From Mytilus californianus (Eukaryota; Mollusca; Bivalvia; Mytilida; Mytilidae): 64,000 bases of DNA. Below the pieces are notes generated by a model that was not told the origin of the DNA, ran no database searches, and was given only the letters and a program-made list of their open reading frames with translations. The translations under genes were made by a program, and so were the position numbers. How positions within the stretch are numbered: position 1 is the stretch's first letter; every line of letters starts with the position of its first letter. This document shows positions 36,901-41,589 of the stretch, one piece after another. The stretch covers positions 75,041,558 through 75,105,557 of the forward strand of contig NW_026262668.1 of NCBI RefSeq assembly GCF_021869535.1. Reading direction: 5' to 3'.

Positions 36901-39900
36901 ATGATGGTCTTGAAGTAAAGATTCTAGCTACTGACATAGTTTATCATCTTAATTACGTGTTATGGTGTTCTTTTATTTGTCTTTATAAATTATTACCTTT
37001 ACTGTTTAGTCCATTTTTGGTAATATCCCTTTGGTGTGGCTCGGTACTTATACATCCCGTCATTGTGTTATTGTGCTATGGTAAATATTTGTATTCTTGT
37101 CTTTCATTTTTGCTTATGTGCTTTGTCTATATGCCAATTGGTTTTTCTATTTTGACATATTTCTTTGTTTTATGGTGATTAAGATTATAACACAATGTTG
37201 ACTGCTGTACCCCTTTTTTGACATTTTTACCTATTAAATCTGTTTGTTTTGTTCAGACATTGTTGTCAATATAATGGAATTTTATGCGACTGTCATACAA
37301 GTAAGATGTTTAGCTAGCTATTGAACCAGGTTCAATCCACCATTTTCTACATAAGGAAGTGGTGTACCTAGTCAGGAATATGACAGTTGTTTTCCCATTC
37401 GTTTGATGTGTTTGAGTTTTTGATGTTGACATTTGATAAAGGACTTTCCGTTTTGAATTTTCCTTGGAGTTCGGTATTTTTGTTATGTTACTTTTAAATA
37501 TTCTAATAATCTATAATTCATTCTCATAAATTGAAAAGAAAATAATGAAAGTCTGGAATTATCTATTGTAGACGAACCAAAGATGGAAGGGAGAACATAA
37601 CGTTAATTAATTTTATTTATTTTTTGTAGATCAAACAATACAAGAACCCAGAGAGCAGTCAAGGCCAGGTATAGTTTTTTAACATGTTTTCCCGCTTTGT
37701 TTTAAGTTTGTGCCGTTGTTTCTGTGCGCATATCAAGTCCATGTCATATCAATAATTTTTATTATACTTTCATTTTTACTTCACCTGAGCCAAAGGCCCA
37801 GTGCGAGCTGATGTTATCAAACTGTCGTCTGTTGTCGTCCATCGTTAGTAAATTCTTACAAAAATGTTCTCCTCTGAAATAACTTGGCAGCAAGTTGGAA
37901 CTAAAATTTTCCACATTCATCATTTAAGTATCTAGTCCAACGAGTATGTCCGATGATCCTGTCTAAAAACTAATATGGCTGACATTTCTTAAAATAAAAC
38001 ATAGTGGAAAATGTAAGTATTGTCTTTTATCCGTGAAAATAAGTTATAAAAAAGAAAATCTAATGGGGACAAAAATGTTCAGAATGTCAAAATGTACTAT
38101 ATGTCTTACGACTTCTCATTACAGCTGTTGCCCTTCAATTACGATGTTTACCAATGTATTTATTTTTAATTTTGCCAATTGTTTTGAAAAGTGTAATGGA
38201 TATAGAGGAACTTGAATTTTAAAAATTATCAACCAGACAAGATATATACAAAAATCAATGGCCGAATTAATCGGTGGACTCCTTTTCGCGGTTATTGGCC
38301 TATGCAGTATGGGTTTTACCCATTGTTGAAGGCCGTACGGTGACCTAAAGTTGTTAATTAATGTATCAATTGGTCTCTTGTGAAAAGTTGTCTCATTGGC
38401 AATCATACCACATCTTCTTATTTTTATGTTAAATCACGATTTTAATCTTTTTGGTTTTTTCACTTTATTTTGTAAACTATAATAGATCCAGAGAAAGGTT
38501 TCCACGAAACGCTGTGTCTCTCCTGCGATTGCTGCTGTCAGTGTAAACGTATTTTTTTTTTCAAATGCTACTACTACATCTTGAGAAAAAAAAATTTCCA
38601 AGTTTTTTAAATTCCATAAAGGTTTTAAAGATTGAAAAAAGTTCTCGATTTCTAAAAAAAAAAAAGAATTGCCAGACTGTGTAATTGTGAACTGCAAAAA
38701 TGTTCCATTCATCAGGAAAGTACTTAAACATGAAAACAAACAAATCAAAATATTGCTTCAGAGTTTGTCTCTCATTCTTGTAAAAGTCTAAAGCTGTCAA
38801 CGTTTCATAAAATTCTATGAAGGTTTCTTATAAAAAAATAGTTATATTTGCAAGTACCTTAACCCCAGATTATCTCTAAATGTTAACAGAAAAGAGCTAA
38901 GTGAAATACATTAAAATGAGAAAAATATATTTTCAAAATGTCTAGGACCGTTTACCGTCAGTTATAGTTACCGTTTTCTTGTATTGTTTGGATTAAAGAA
39001 CGCAATGCGTCAATATGGCATACTACTATTATCATCATACAAATCCTTTTTATTTTGTGCCGGCCTCGTTTTTAAAATACATACCAATTTCGGAAAAAGT
39101 AATTTCATTCTTCTTTAGCCCATAAATCTTCCTTCGAAAGAGTGCAAAAAAATATTAATTTTAAAATCAAATGATATGTCTCTCTTCAATGCAGTCTTAC
39201 TTGTTAATAACAGAGGTCATAAATGCAAGATCAGATCCGATTTTGCGAGAGAATGAAAAGATTCAGAATTTTTTAACAAAATGGCGATATTTTTGGTGCA
39301 TTTGACACATTCTTCTTTCCACAAATAGAAGATTTTAATTATAAATAAATCATAATTCCTATTTCTACTAGTAGATATTGAAATTCCAATCTGTACTAGG
39401 GGGATTCTGAATCCTACTGAATTCCAATTGATACTGTAACATATATTTATATATATATGACAACTTTATGAAAGACATTCTCCATCGGATAACACGTGGT
39501 TATACAAGGCTAACACCATAATATATATATAATTCGTCTCAAATTTAGCCCAACAATGTTAGATCTTCAAATTTGCGTTAGCAAATTTTTGTTCTACCCC
39601 CTGCGGGATTCGAACCCTTGCTTCTGTGACATCATGGCAACACCGCCAGCACCGTGTCCAGCTCCCTAGACTACTCGACCACCTAGGCTACATAGACATA
39701 TAGCTTTCAGTGGTCGATGTAATGACTTTCCTGGTCGGCTTCATATAGGGTTGTAACGATGTCAAAATATATAATAAAAATATAAAATATTAGAATTAAT
39801 GAAGATTTAGACAAATATTTAATAATGTTTTTTTTTCAGATTGCTCTGATAGTTTTGATAATTGCCGCTCATTTACCCGCCTAGAAGTATGCTATACCTT

Positions 39901-39946
39901 GGAATATGCAAACACTCATTGTCGAAAAAGATGTGGACTATGTTGA
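1991..39946 (+). CDS. Gene 1: PCSK-like protease with P, TSP1, WAP and ShKT domains (5' partial, 16 exons)
   Basis: I joined 16 exons by hand from AG/GT sites and matching phases: 1991-2163, 3281-3410, 5268-5371, 9699-9799, 17340-17449, 20507-20624, 21619-21899, 22844-22927, 24271-24447, 24829-24882, 25142-25282, 26141-26281, 30444-30482, 32407-32556, 37630-37668, 39840-39946. They give 648 residues and a stop in one open frame. Order: S8 catalytic domain C-terminal half (about 1-205), P domain (about 206-365), TSP1 (367-425), linker, WAP (444-490), WAP (491-537), linker, TSP1 (551-600), linker, ShKT (614-648). Known of the family: kexin/furin enzymes are calcium-dependent serine proteases of the secretory route that cut precursors at basic sites, and the P domain stabilises the catalytic domain. 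Signal peptide, prodomain and catalytic Asp/His must be left of the window. No membrane helix follows the ShKT domain, so a secreted product is inferred. Exon joins are predictions without transcript support. Confidence 0.85.
2164..3280. other. Intron; remnant of an RT-family 3' tail at 2850-3020 (minus)
   Basis: The stretch near 2850-2960 ('gaaggtaccaaagagac', 'cataagtcga') is the complement of the 3' tail of the RT-containing family seen at 10265-10510 and 41040-41240. The rest holds nothing I recognise. Confidence 0.5.
3281..3410 (+). CDS. Gene 1 exon: catalytic domain with oxyanion-hole Asn
   Basis: The acceptor is tgttaag at 3280 and the donor gcag|GTACTAAG. It begins in phase 0 (GRNGLGSVYVFATGNSGG) and ends in phase 1. 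This matches the furin block GRGGLGSIFVWASGNGG, in which the Asn stabilises the oxyanion; here it is residue 72 of the visible product. It is followed by DSCAYD, aligning with the conserved Cys and the Asp that lines the S1 pocket in furin. The exon is confidently protein coding. Confidence 0.88.
3920..5126. mobile_element. hAT-like non-autonomous DNA element
   Basis: Both ends carry GTGTTGTCAA in inverted orientation, and the 8-bp ATAGATAA flanks it directly on both sides (3912-3919, 5127-5134). Inner copies of AACCGGTTAA occur near each end. An 8-bp duplication and this end sequence fit hAT transposons. No transposase is visible. A common repeat (about 4630-4850, 'gtaacgtccagtggaa') is nested inside. 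Confidence 0.65.
5268..5371 (+). CDS. Gene 1 exon: catalytic domain, EAC segment
   Basis: The acceptor is ttgctag at 5267 and the donor G|GTAAGT. The exon enters in phase 1 and leaves in phase 0, giving 35 residues with GEACSAMMVTAF. This aligns with the furin SEACSSTLATTY strand and keeps the Cys. It lies between a hAT-like insertion and a repeat-filled intron. Confidence 0.8.
5628..5666. repeat. (TA)n microsatellite
   Basis: Alternating TA forms the left edge of the first copy of the 540-bp repeat that follows. Confidence 0.9.
5666..6740 (+). repeat. Two tandem copies of a 540-bp (TA)n-associated repeat
   Basis: Copy 1 starts at 5670 and copy 2 at about 6207, each beginning 'aagtctaaattgaaaacaa' and ending near 'gaacggatcatataaacc'. 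Other copies: 8192-8345 (minus, partial), 11985-12457 (minus), 33663-33950 (plus, partial), 34313-34358 (fragment). Almost all touch TA runs. Short open frames inside recur between copies but are not conserved. Confidence 0.8.
6735..6910 (-). mobile_element. tRNA-derived SINE
   Basis: The complement contains a pol III B-box-like GTTCGAATCCCGG followed by 'gagggaagaacaaaaatt' and 'caaatttgc', as at 34355-34575 on the plus strand. The body has the 'accagtgaaggtgat' type tail. Confidence 0.6.
6957..8106. mobile_element. DNA element with inverted arrays of a 15-bp motif
   Basis: GACTCTAAAGTGCGATGG at 6957-6974 is perfectly inverted at 8089-8106. Behind it, five or more copies of CTAAAGTGCGATGGT are arranged on each end (6960-7080 and 8000-8105), facing each other. 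The whole is 1150 bp, sits inside a (TA)n run, and has no transposase. Confidence 0.75.
8134..8244. repeat. Near-perfect 53-bp hairpin
   Basis: The arms 8134-8187 and 8192-8244 are complementary apart from one extra A, with a four-base loop. The right arm continues into a minus-strand copy of the 540-bp repeat to 8345, so the hairpin is a head-to-head join of two repeat ends. Confidence 0.85.
8346..9698. other. Intron, no gene seen
   Basis: After a short TA run at 8350-8375 the stretch is AT-rich and without conserved coding, repeats or RNA features that I can recognise. Confidence 0.5.
9699..9799 (+). CDS. Gene 1 exon: catalytic domain with nucleophile Ser
   Basis: The acceptor is tttaaag at 9698 and the donor gcgaa|GTAAGT. 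Translation gives ITTDIGNTTTDHFNQNSAAAP followed by MVSGAVALAL, matching the furin block that ends GTSASAPLAAGIIALTL. The nucleophile Ser is residue 152 of the visible product. The usual Gly-Thr before it is Gln-Asn here, an unusual change next to the active site. The exon leaves in phase 2. Confidence 0.88.
10037..10510 (+). mobile_element. RT-family 3' end
   Basis: The block near 10260-10500 ('acatttggagcagcaaatg', 'ccggagcacctgaga', then 'ggcggggttcgtgttgct') recurs at 41020-41240 and in part at 44300-44520, where it follows RT remnants. It is the non-coding tail of that family. Confidence 0.6.
10760..11530 (+). pseudogene. Reverse-transcriptase remnant
   Basis: Broken frames give LSLNNSKLCDYIDCIYSNEL and, in other frames, 'VCYNEFLD' and a decayed 'FDSFTDTIMI*LT' stretch matching the 'FYGRHH-LVDRY' region of the family. 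I know the pattern (LSLNN, then IYP-EL, then a Y-G-R-H-H block) from an abundant bivalve RT. Many stops and shifts mean it is dead. Confidence 0.6.
11580..11840 (-). repeat. 'agatgtggtatgagtgccaa' repeat, minus
   Basis: The complement matches 13951-14215 over its whole length, including 'ttggcactcataccacatct' at the end. Other copies are at 51685-51885 (minus), 38285-38420 (minus, divergent) and 35645-35700 (plus, start only). Confidence 0.8.
11985..12457 (-). repeat. 540-bp (TA)n-associated repeat, minus copy
   Basis: This is the complement of the element at 5666-6740, ending 'ttgttttcaatttagact'. It is joined at 12458 to a start fragment of the 'ggggaatgtgtcaaagagac' repeat (12458-12527). 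The 124-residue open frame over 11910-12284 is an accident of the repeat. Confidence 0.8.
12741..13040 (-). pseudogene. GIY-YIG endonuclease (element 1)
   Basis: The frame reads LIYCVT*PGCHEHYIGQTGN, then ERVRVHKEQIKHP and AHLDTCGKKQF. These are the GIY-YIG core, the conserved Arg and the His/Cys end of the Penelope-like nuclease. A single TGA breaks the frame before PGC. The stop after NPDNF is at 12741. Confidence 0.8.
13317..13875 (-). pseudogene. Penelope-like RT fragment (element 1)
   Basis: Two overlapping frames (13875-13621 and 13697-13317) share one RT: KRYLDDCIIF is the YxDD catalytic motif, LPFLDI follows, then STDTHQYL and HSCHPSHTKRNIPY, which is the typical end of Penelope-like RTs. 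The shift lies near 13660. N-terminal RT motifs are missing. Confidence 0.82.
13951..14215 (+). repeat. 'agatgtggtatgagtgccaa' repeat, plus
   Basis: The copy starts right at the end of Penelope-like element 1 and ends 'aacgacaactactgaacagc'. It fills the gap between the two Penelope-like elements. Confidence 0.8.
14721..15134 (-). pseudogene. GIY-YIG endonuclease (element 2)
   Basis: This is an intact frame of 137 residues with LLYIIPF, NYIGQTGNTIRKRMTVHRQQ, then KLSEHIDRC. It is the Penelope-like nuclease. The first Cys motif expected between GIY and YIG is replaced. It is separated from its RT by a T-rich stretch. Confidence 0.8.
15436..16257 (-). pseudogene. Penelope-like reverse transcriptase (element 2)
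   Basis: The long open frame 16107-15436 and its in-frame extension to 16257 show FDVVSLYTNIP, then TKVAPTYTNLVMGYLE, KRYLDDCFIL (YxDD), LSFLDILI and FTSCHPKLTRVNIPY, then RLNELR. These are RT motifs in order. It lacks the N-terminal part, which ends exactly at the inverted-repeat junction. The protein is otherwise intact over 270 residues. Confidence 0.85.
16385..16620 (-). mobile_element. tRNA-derived SINE, minus
   Basis: The complement reads from a tRNA-like head (A-box-like 'gtggtctagggcgctagtc', B-box 'ggattcgaatcccgc') to 'gaaagaacaaaatttgctaa'. It is about 85 per cent similar by eye to 39536-39760. The head is degenerate and is not a working tRNA gene. Confidence 0.7.
16677..16790. 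repeat. SINE-associated fragment with (TA)n
   Basis: 'ctccatcggataac' to 'taattcgtc' here is repeated at 39477-39537, where it leads into the second SINE. Here the SINE after it is cut off after 'caaatttgcgt'. Confidence 0.55.
16800..17339. other. Intron, no gene seen
   Basis: AT-rich, with no recognised coding, repeat or RNA feature before the acceptor at 17339. Confidence 0.45.
17340..17449 (+). CDS. Gene 1 exon: catalytic domain C-terminal helix
   Basis: The acceptor is ttcacag at 17339 and the donor TACG|GTAAGC. With two bases from the previous exon it reads NSALTYRDIMHLLVKTSRSN, matching furin ANKNLTWRDMQHLVVQTS. It leaves in phase 1. The preceding intron is about 7.5 kb and filled with retroelements. 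Confidence 0.87.
17450..18149. other. Intron, no gene seen
   Basis: Open frames of about 100 codons in two plus frames at 17841-18249 overlap and have no recognisable domain; they are low-complexity T-rich DNA leading into the repeat. Confidence 0.4.
18150..19640 (+). mobile_element. 490-bp-unit repeat with GGTGAGC-type ends, full length
   Basis: It starts 'agctcacctagccc' and ends 'aggtgagcgacacaggctc', so AGCTCACCT and AGGTGAGC face each other. Inside are three tandem units (near 18310, 18800, 19285), each with 'gatgacc', 'accaacatggc' and 'aaatagaacata'. A fragment lies at 37785-38020 and a truncated copy at 1-780. Confidence 0.75.
19641..20506. other. Intron, no gene seen
   Basis: It starts with a second copy of 'actatcaactrcaa' style T-rich DNA found before the repeat (18060-18140), so the repeat may have inserted there. 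The rest is not recognised. Confidence 0.4.
20507..20624 (+). CDS. Gene 1 exon: end of catalytic domain, start of P domain
   Basis: The acceptor is atttag at 20506 and the donor AGTCC|GTAAGT; entry phase 1, exit phase 2. The residues SSYFGFGLIDIGMLVERSKTW match the furin family block SYGYGLLDAGAMVALAQNW. A Cys after PPIQY corresponds to the first conserved region of the P domain. A minus-strand open frame over this stretch is a shadow. Confidence 0.85.
20863..21209 (-). repeat. 'ggggaatgtgtcaaagagac' repeat, minus, full copy
   Basis: The complement matches 57566-57912 nearly base for base, from 'ttgagaatggaaatgggg' to the 'cctctagccaatgtag' end. Fragments are at 12458-12527 and 33080-33180. 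Confidence 0.85.
21619..21899 (+). CDS. Gene 1 exon: P domain core
   Basis: The acceptor is tattttag at 21618. The exon encodes a P-domain core: VTGCSATYIEHVEISL, then QIQWVLVSPYGTKSKILPG, then LWGENPNGLWKFEP, matching furin blocks such as LVSPMGTRSTLLA and SWDEDPSGEWVLEI. Two donors give the same phase: GT at 21888 and GT at 21900. I chose the second, because the longer form keeps the usual spacing to the GT of the next exon and the site reads GTATGT. The shorter form would lose four residues. Confidence 0.85.
21900..22843. other. Intron with an internal duplicate
   Basis: The stretch 'gaagaaaaataaaagattc' with its flanks occurs at 22262 and again at 22677, with 'taaaccaacattatg' before it. 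This is a partial direct repeat of about 60 bp, 415 bp apart. No gene is seen. Confidence 0.5.
22844..22927 (+). CDS. Gene 1 exon: last strand of the P domain
   Basis: The acceptor is cttttag at 22843 and the donor CAAG|GTAAAA; both phases are 1. The residues DHGTVESVGLSIHGY match the last furin P-domain strand (NYGTLTKFTLVLYGT). A short Cys-containing linker (TCQGQHCLPPAEQ) leads to the TSP1 module. From here on, all internal exons of the gene are phase 1-1. Confidence 0.83.
22928..24270. other. Intron, no gene; weak RT-family trace near 23650-23750
   Basis: 'ttcacggtcaccatcac' near 23670 resembles the 'FYGRHH' region of the RT family but is badly decayed. Nothing else is recognised. Confidence 0.4.
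24271..24447 (+). CDS. Gene 1 exon: first TSP1 domain
   Basis: The acceptor is gttttaag at 24270 and the donor TCAG|GTAAGA; phase 1-1. It encodes SWGNWLSWSECTGTCGQG, then SRSRQC, and further Cys ending LCPLSNC. This is a complete thrombospondin type 1 repeat with the Trp ladder, the CxxTCGxG motif and six Cys. TSP1 repeats bind matrix and glycans, and the WxxW motif is often C-mannosylated. The domain sits directly after the P domain. Confidence 0.9.
24829..24882 (+). CDS. Gene 1 mini-exon: 18-residue linker
   Basis: The acceptor is catacag at 24828 and the donor CACG|GTACCT. It is 54 nt, phase 1-1, open, and reads ESHFSAMHIGDDSTNREH with no Cys. It may be optional. Related, non-coding versions stand upstream of the other WAP exons (near 25811, 60054 and 61308), which supports it as an original part of the WAP unit. 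Whether it is spliced in is not known. Confidence 0.5.
25142..25282 (+). CDS. Gene 1 exon: WAP domain 1
   Basis: The acceptor is ctttacag at 25141 and the donor CAC|GTAAGT; 141 nt, phase 1-1. It encodes a WAP (four-disulfide core) domain with eight Cys: CPSP, RCVEQC, NRNC, RKCC, NGC, HTC. WAP domains serve as protease inhibitors or antimicrobial modules. The Cys2-Cys3 loop is only three residues (VEQ), much shorter than the inhibitory loop of elafin, so inhibition cannot be assumed. The exon is 133/141 identical to the next WAP exon. Confidence 0.92.
25811..25883 (+). pseudogene. Decayed copy of the gene 1 linker mini-exon
   Basis: The sequence after catacag matches the 24829 mini-exon at many positions but reads GAG then TAA at once in the needed frame, and its donor is gone. 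It is the upstream part of the second WAP unit and shows that the whole intron-plus-exon block was copied. Confidence 0.6.
26141..26281 (+). CDS. Gene 1 exon: WAP domain 2
   Basis: The acceptor is ctatgcag at 26140 and the donor CAC|GTAAGA; 141 nt, phase 1-1. All eight WAP Cys are present. It differs from the exon 999 bp upstream at eight bases, seven of which change an amino acid, mostly between Cys3 and Cys5 (SSDWDCRGQGKCC against SSNRNCRGQRKCC). It is a recent exon duplicate that came with its intron. Confidence 0.92.
26282..27780. other. Intron; RT-family trace at 26530-26780
   Basis: 'tacggtcaccctcgtgaag' followed by 'gttgatcgatacgatac' encodes YGHPREVVDRYDTSVSQ, the end region of the bivalve RT family. 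The rest is AT-rich and unassigned. Confidence 0.45.
27821..28192. repeat. Inverted minisatellite (foldback of 'ttcaacattcg' units)
   Basis: From 27821 to 27952 the strand repeats 'ttcaacattcg(tt)'; from 27974 to 28192 it repeats 'gaatgttgaaaac', the complement. The outer ends ('atgttcaacattccacattc' and its complement at 28172-28191) also match, so the whole can fold into one hairpin with a short loop. Confidence 0.85.
28230..29510 (+). pseudogene. LINE (L1-like) ORF2 3' part
   Basis: Frames in sequence give TGGLKMINIENYIQCLN, then KKPFWKEVFDAWNDL, then NFLTYQGLISAIKTYL, and finally a decayed zinc-knuckle stretch ETIAHIYWTCPYMSKLW. This is the order behind the RT of L1-like LINEs. Several stops and shifts are present and the element starts behind the RT core, so it is 5'-truncated. 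Confidence 0.7.
29640..30430. repeat. Intron with short tandem duplicate and WAP-unit intron relics
   Basis: 'agttctcataagca' to 'aacggaggtga' occurs twice in a row at 29927-30003. The parts 'acaaaaaacacggttttgctgttg' (near 29868, split) and 'aaatgtatta' with 'gtagatgaaca' (near 30330) match the gene 2 introns at 60650-60980, so this is another piece of the WAP unit. Confidence 0.55.
30444..30482 (+). CDS. Gene 1 mini-exon: Thr/Pro linker 1
   Basis: The acceptor is ttttgtag at 30443 and the donor CAAG|GTATAA; 39 nt, phase 1-1. It reads HHTTPTPTARTVQ, a Thr/Pro-rich spacer likely to be O-glycosylated. It has the same length, phase and flanks (tgtag|atca ... g|gtata) as the exon at 37630, so the two are duplicates. 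Confidence 0.65.
30483..32406. other. Intron, no gene assigned
   Basis: An 86-codon plus frame at 30649-30909 (QNPPQTVEFITISK, KDESSSLVVISKHILNSRI) has even composition but no family I know; it may be an old retroelement scrap. The rest is unassigned. Confidence 0.4.
32407..32556 (+). CDS. Gene 1 exon: second TSP1 domain
   Basis: The acceptor is catgcag at 32406 and the donor CCAC|GTAAGT; 150 nt, phase 1-1. It encodes EYWREWSEWSTCSVTCGYG followed by four more Cys, ending GECP. This is a textbook TSP1 repeat with the WxxWxxW ladder and the CSVTCGxG motif. It is bracketed by the two 39-nt linker exons. Confidence 0.92.
33543..34358 (+). repeat. Direct duplicate of 165 bp flanking a repeat and (TA)n
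   Basis: 33543-33712 and 34192-34358 are almost identical ('cttacagaaggatgaaag' ... 'cctatgattgcgttggata'). Between them lie the rest of a 540-bp repeat copy, a (TA)n run at 33955-33992 and about 200 bp of unique DNA. This is a tandem segmental duplication with different right ends. Confidence 0.75.
34355..34578 (+). mobile_element. tRNA-derived SINE, plus
   Basis: The B-box-like GAGTTCGAATCCCGG at about 34390 is followed by 'gagggaagaacaaaaaattt' and by a body ending 'ctgttgtagagttgtcac'. It is cut into the start of the duplicate at 34358 and ends in a TA run at 34575-34592. Confidence 0.65.
34592..35050. mobile_element. Palindromic MITE with 133-bp arms
   Basis: The arms 34592-34724 and 34917-35050 are inverted copies ('aacacactatttagtatgta', 'aacgcaatatttcgct', 'gaagctagtttgt'), with a 190-bp non-coding centre. 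Both outer ends read GTAAATTGCC or its complement. It lies next to a (TA)n run. No protein is encoded. Confidence 0.8.
35051..36650. other. Intron, no gene; start of a common repeat at 35645-35705
   Basis: 'gggagatgtggtatgattgcc' (21 bases, split in reading) near 35655 is the start of the 'agatgtggtatgag' repeat, cut after 60 bp. A 73-codon minus frame at 36459-36680 has no domain. Confidence 0.45.
36660..37495 (+). pseudogene. RT-family remnant with 3' tail
   Basis: KKFIGRYQDLVGKYSVSISQ followed by a hydrophobic out-of-frame run, and the tail from 'atccaccattttctacat' to 'gtatttttgttatgttac', repeat at 42550-42960 and 49080-49235. The open frame of 171 codons is mostly the non-coding tail. 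Confidence 0.6.
37630..37668 (+). CDS. Gene 1 mini-exon: linker 2
   Basis: The acceptor is tttttgtag at 37629 and the donor CCAG|GTATAG; 39 nt, phase 1-1. It reads (H)QTIQEPREQSRP, a polar spacer between the second TSP1 and the ShKT domain. It is the counterpart of the exon at 30444. Confidence 0.62.
37785..38420. repeat. Fragments of two common repeats
   Basis: 37785-38020 is a diverged start of the 490-bp-unit element ('cacctgagccaaaggccca', 'accaacatggc'-like). 38285-38420 is a minus copy of the 'agatgtggtatgagtgcc' repeat, ending 'catacc acatcttctta'. Confidence 0.6.
38421..39470. other. Intron, no gene seen
   Basis: Two overlapping minus frames at 38434-38800 are helped by long A runs and share no domain. 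Nothing else is recognised. Confidence 0.45.
39477..39770 (-). mobile_element. tRNA-derived SINE, minus, with leader
   Basis: The complement has the tRNA-like head 'ggtggtcgagtagtctaggg' and B-box 'gggttcgaatcccgc'. It ends 70 bp before the last exon of gene 1. The leader 39477-39537 is shared with 16677-16740. Confidence 0.7.
39840..39946 (+). CDS. Gene 1 last exon: ShKT domain and stop
   Basis: The acceptor is ttttttcag at 39839. The exon encodes 35 residues and TGA: DCSDSFDNC, then VC, then THCRKRCGLC. Six Cys and the C-terminal HC...CGLC pattern identify a ShKT domain, a small disulfide fold found at the ends of metalloproteases, tyrosinases and other secreted invertebrate proteins; it also occurs in ion-channel blocking peptides. 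As the end module of a protease gene, it is more likely a binding domain than a toxin. Confidence 0.88.
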
Positions 39947-39980
39947 GTAATAGCTGGATAGTTTAAATTGAAACCAATGT

Positions 39981-39986
39981 AATAAA
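39981..39986 (+). terminator. Polyadenylation signal of gene 1
   Basis: A canonical AATAAA stands 35 bases after the stop codon of the ShKT exon. No better signal is seen before the repeat-rich DNA that follows. Confidence 0.6.
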
Positions 39987-40789
39987 ACATTTAAATGAAA
40001 CTTAATGAATTATGCTCTTAGATATTCCAACTTCTTGATGCATGGATGTAAAGTTTATCCTTCCGTATATTTTTGAGCAATCTTAAAAAGTGTTTTAGAT
40101 AATTTGAGAAACCAGTATAGTAAATTTTTAAACCAAATAAATTAAAAACAATAATTATGAATGCACCAAAAATTTGTGTAACATCAAAAGAAGGGTATCA
40201 AGTAACAAATATTAAGGGGTTTTGAAAGAAGTTTCTAAAAATCATTAGACTTTAAGGGCAAACTTGTTCAGAAGAAACAACAATATTTTAAAGAAAGTAC
40301 GTGGATTCATTGAATGTACGTTGATAAGAAAAACTTGTGTTTTGGTGAATATTTAATCTTGTGGTTTTCCTTACTTTACTTTACTTTACTTTAGATAATG
40401 TGTACTTGGGTGAACATTAAAAAATCGTTGTTTTCCTATTCCAACGAAATCCACGAAAACAAGTATCACACGAAATAAATGAATCCAGAGTAAACATTAT
40501 CAAAAGTTCATTCTATTACAGAAAAAACTCATCAGATACCAAGCTTATAATTTGGTTCGTCAGACGTGCTTTCTTCTACATAAGACTCATCAGTGGCGCT
40601 GGTAACAACACAGTAGGAAGGCCAAATAAAATACGAATATGAAGCACTTTCAATATAGACCCAAAAAAAAGATTTAAAAAGTAATAGTGTAGTAAGAAAA
40701 AGGGGAATTTTATGAACAATTGATAAGGAAAAAAAAAAATTCTTCATAAAACAAATGAAAGTCTGTCCACCTCACCTGTTGATTACAGG

Positions 40790-41250
40790 TCACAAGGAAG
40801 CTATTAAACCAAGAGTTCCAAATGGTGAAGTTGAAATCATCCCTTCGTAAATTTTACGGACGCCATCACGAGTTGGTTGACCGTTATGGAATAACCGTTT
40901 CATAGATGATATCGGATATGTTCCTTATGTCGTAACTACAATACCCTTCCCTTTTCACGAATGTGACTTACCGAATTAGACTATTTACCGGATTTGTAAT
41001 AACATAAGCAACACGACGGGTGCCACATGTGGAGCAGGATCTGCTTACCCTTCCGGAGCACCTGAGATCACCCCCAGTTTTTGGTGGGGTTCGTGTTGAT
41101 TAGTCTTTAGTTTTCTATGTTGTGTCATCCGTACTATTATTTGTCTGTTTGTCTTTTTATTTTTGGCCATGGCGTTGTCAGTTTGTTTTCAATCTATGAG
41201 TTTGACTGTCCCTCTGGTATCTTTCGTCCCTCCTTCATTACAAAGGTTTA
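40790..41250 (+). pseudogene. RT-family end and 3' tail
   Basis: 'ttacggacgccatcacgagt' followed by 'tggttgaccgttatgg' encodes the FYGRHHELVDRY block. It is followed by the tail shared with 10265-10510. Truncated on the left. Confidence 0.65.
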
Positions 41251-41589
41251 AATGAACTTTAATAAAGTAACCTTTGTTCAAAAAAGCGTAAACAACGGTG
41301 TTAAAAGATCATTTATCCTTCACAGATTCCAAAAGCAAATAATTTGTAGTTCTTTTATTTGAAATCAAGTAGACTATCAGTTTCAAATATTCACTTTGGG
41401 TATCAACTGGTATATGTAACTTTTCACTGATTAAAAAAATATGTTTCCTATGTATTTCCCGTTGAAATAATGTAGATAATTGGATATGTTCGGTCCACAA
41501 AATGCCACTTCCGGTGTCATATGATAGCTAACATCTTTTCACTGATTATTAAATCGATGATTTCTTATCACTTTTACATTAAATTAAAA

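Noticed and set aside
36663..37178. 171-codon ORF as a membrane protein gene
   Set aside because: The first 70 codons match the RT family and the hydrophobic rest is its T-rich 3' tail, repeated at 42700-42960 without an open frame.
38434..38800. Two overlapping minus ORFs of 79 and 104 codons
   Set aside because: They depend on long A runs, share no domain and have no splice context.
39840..39946. Calling the ShKT exon a toxin gene
   Set aside because: It is the last exon of a large protease gene with matching phase, and ShKT domains in such places are usually accessory domains.
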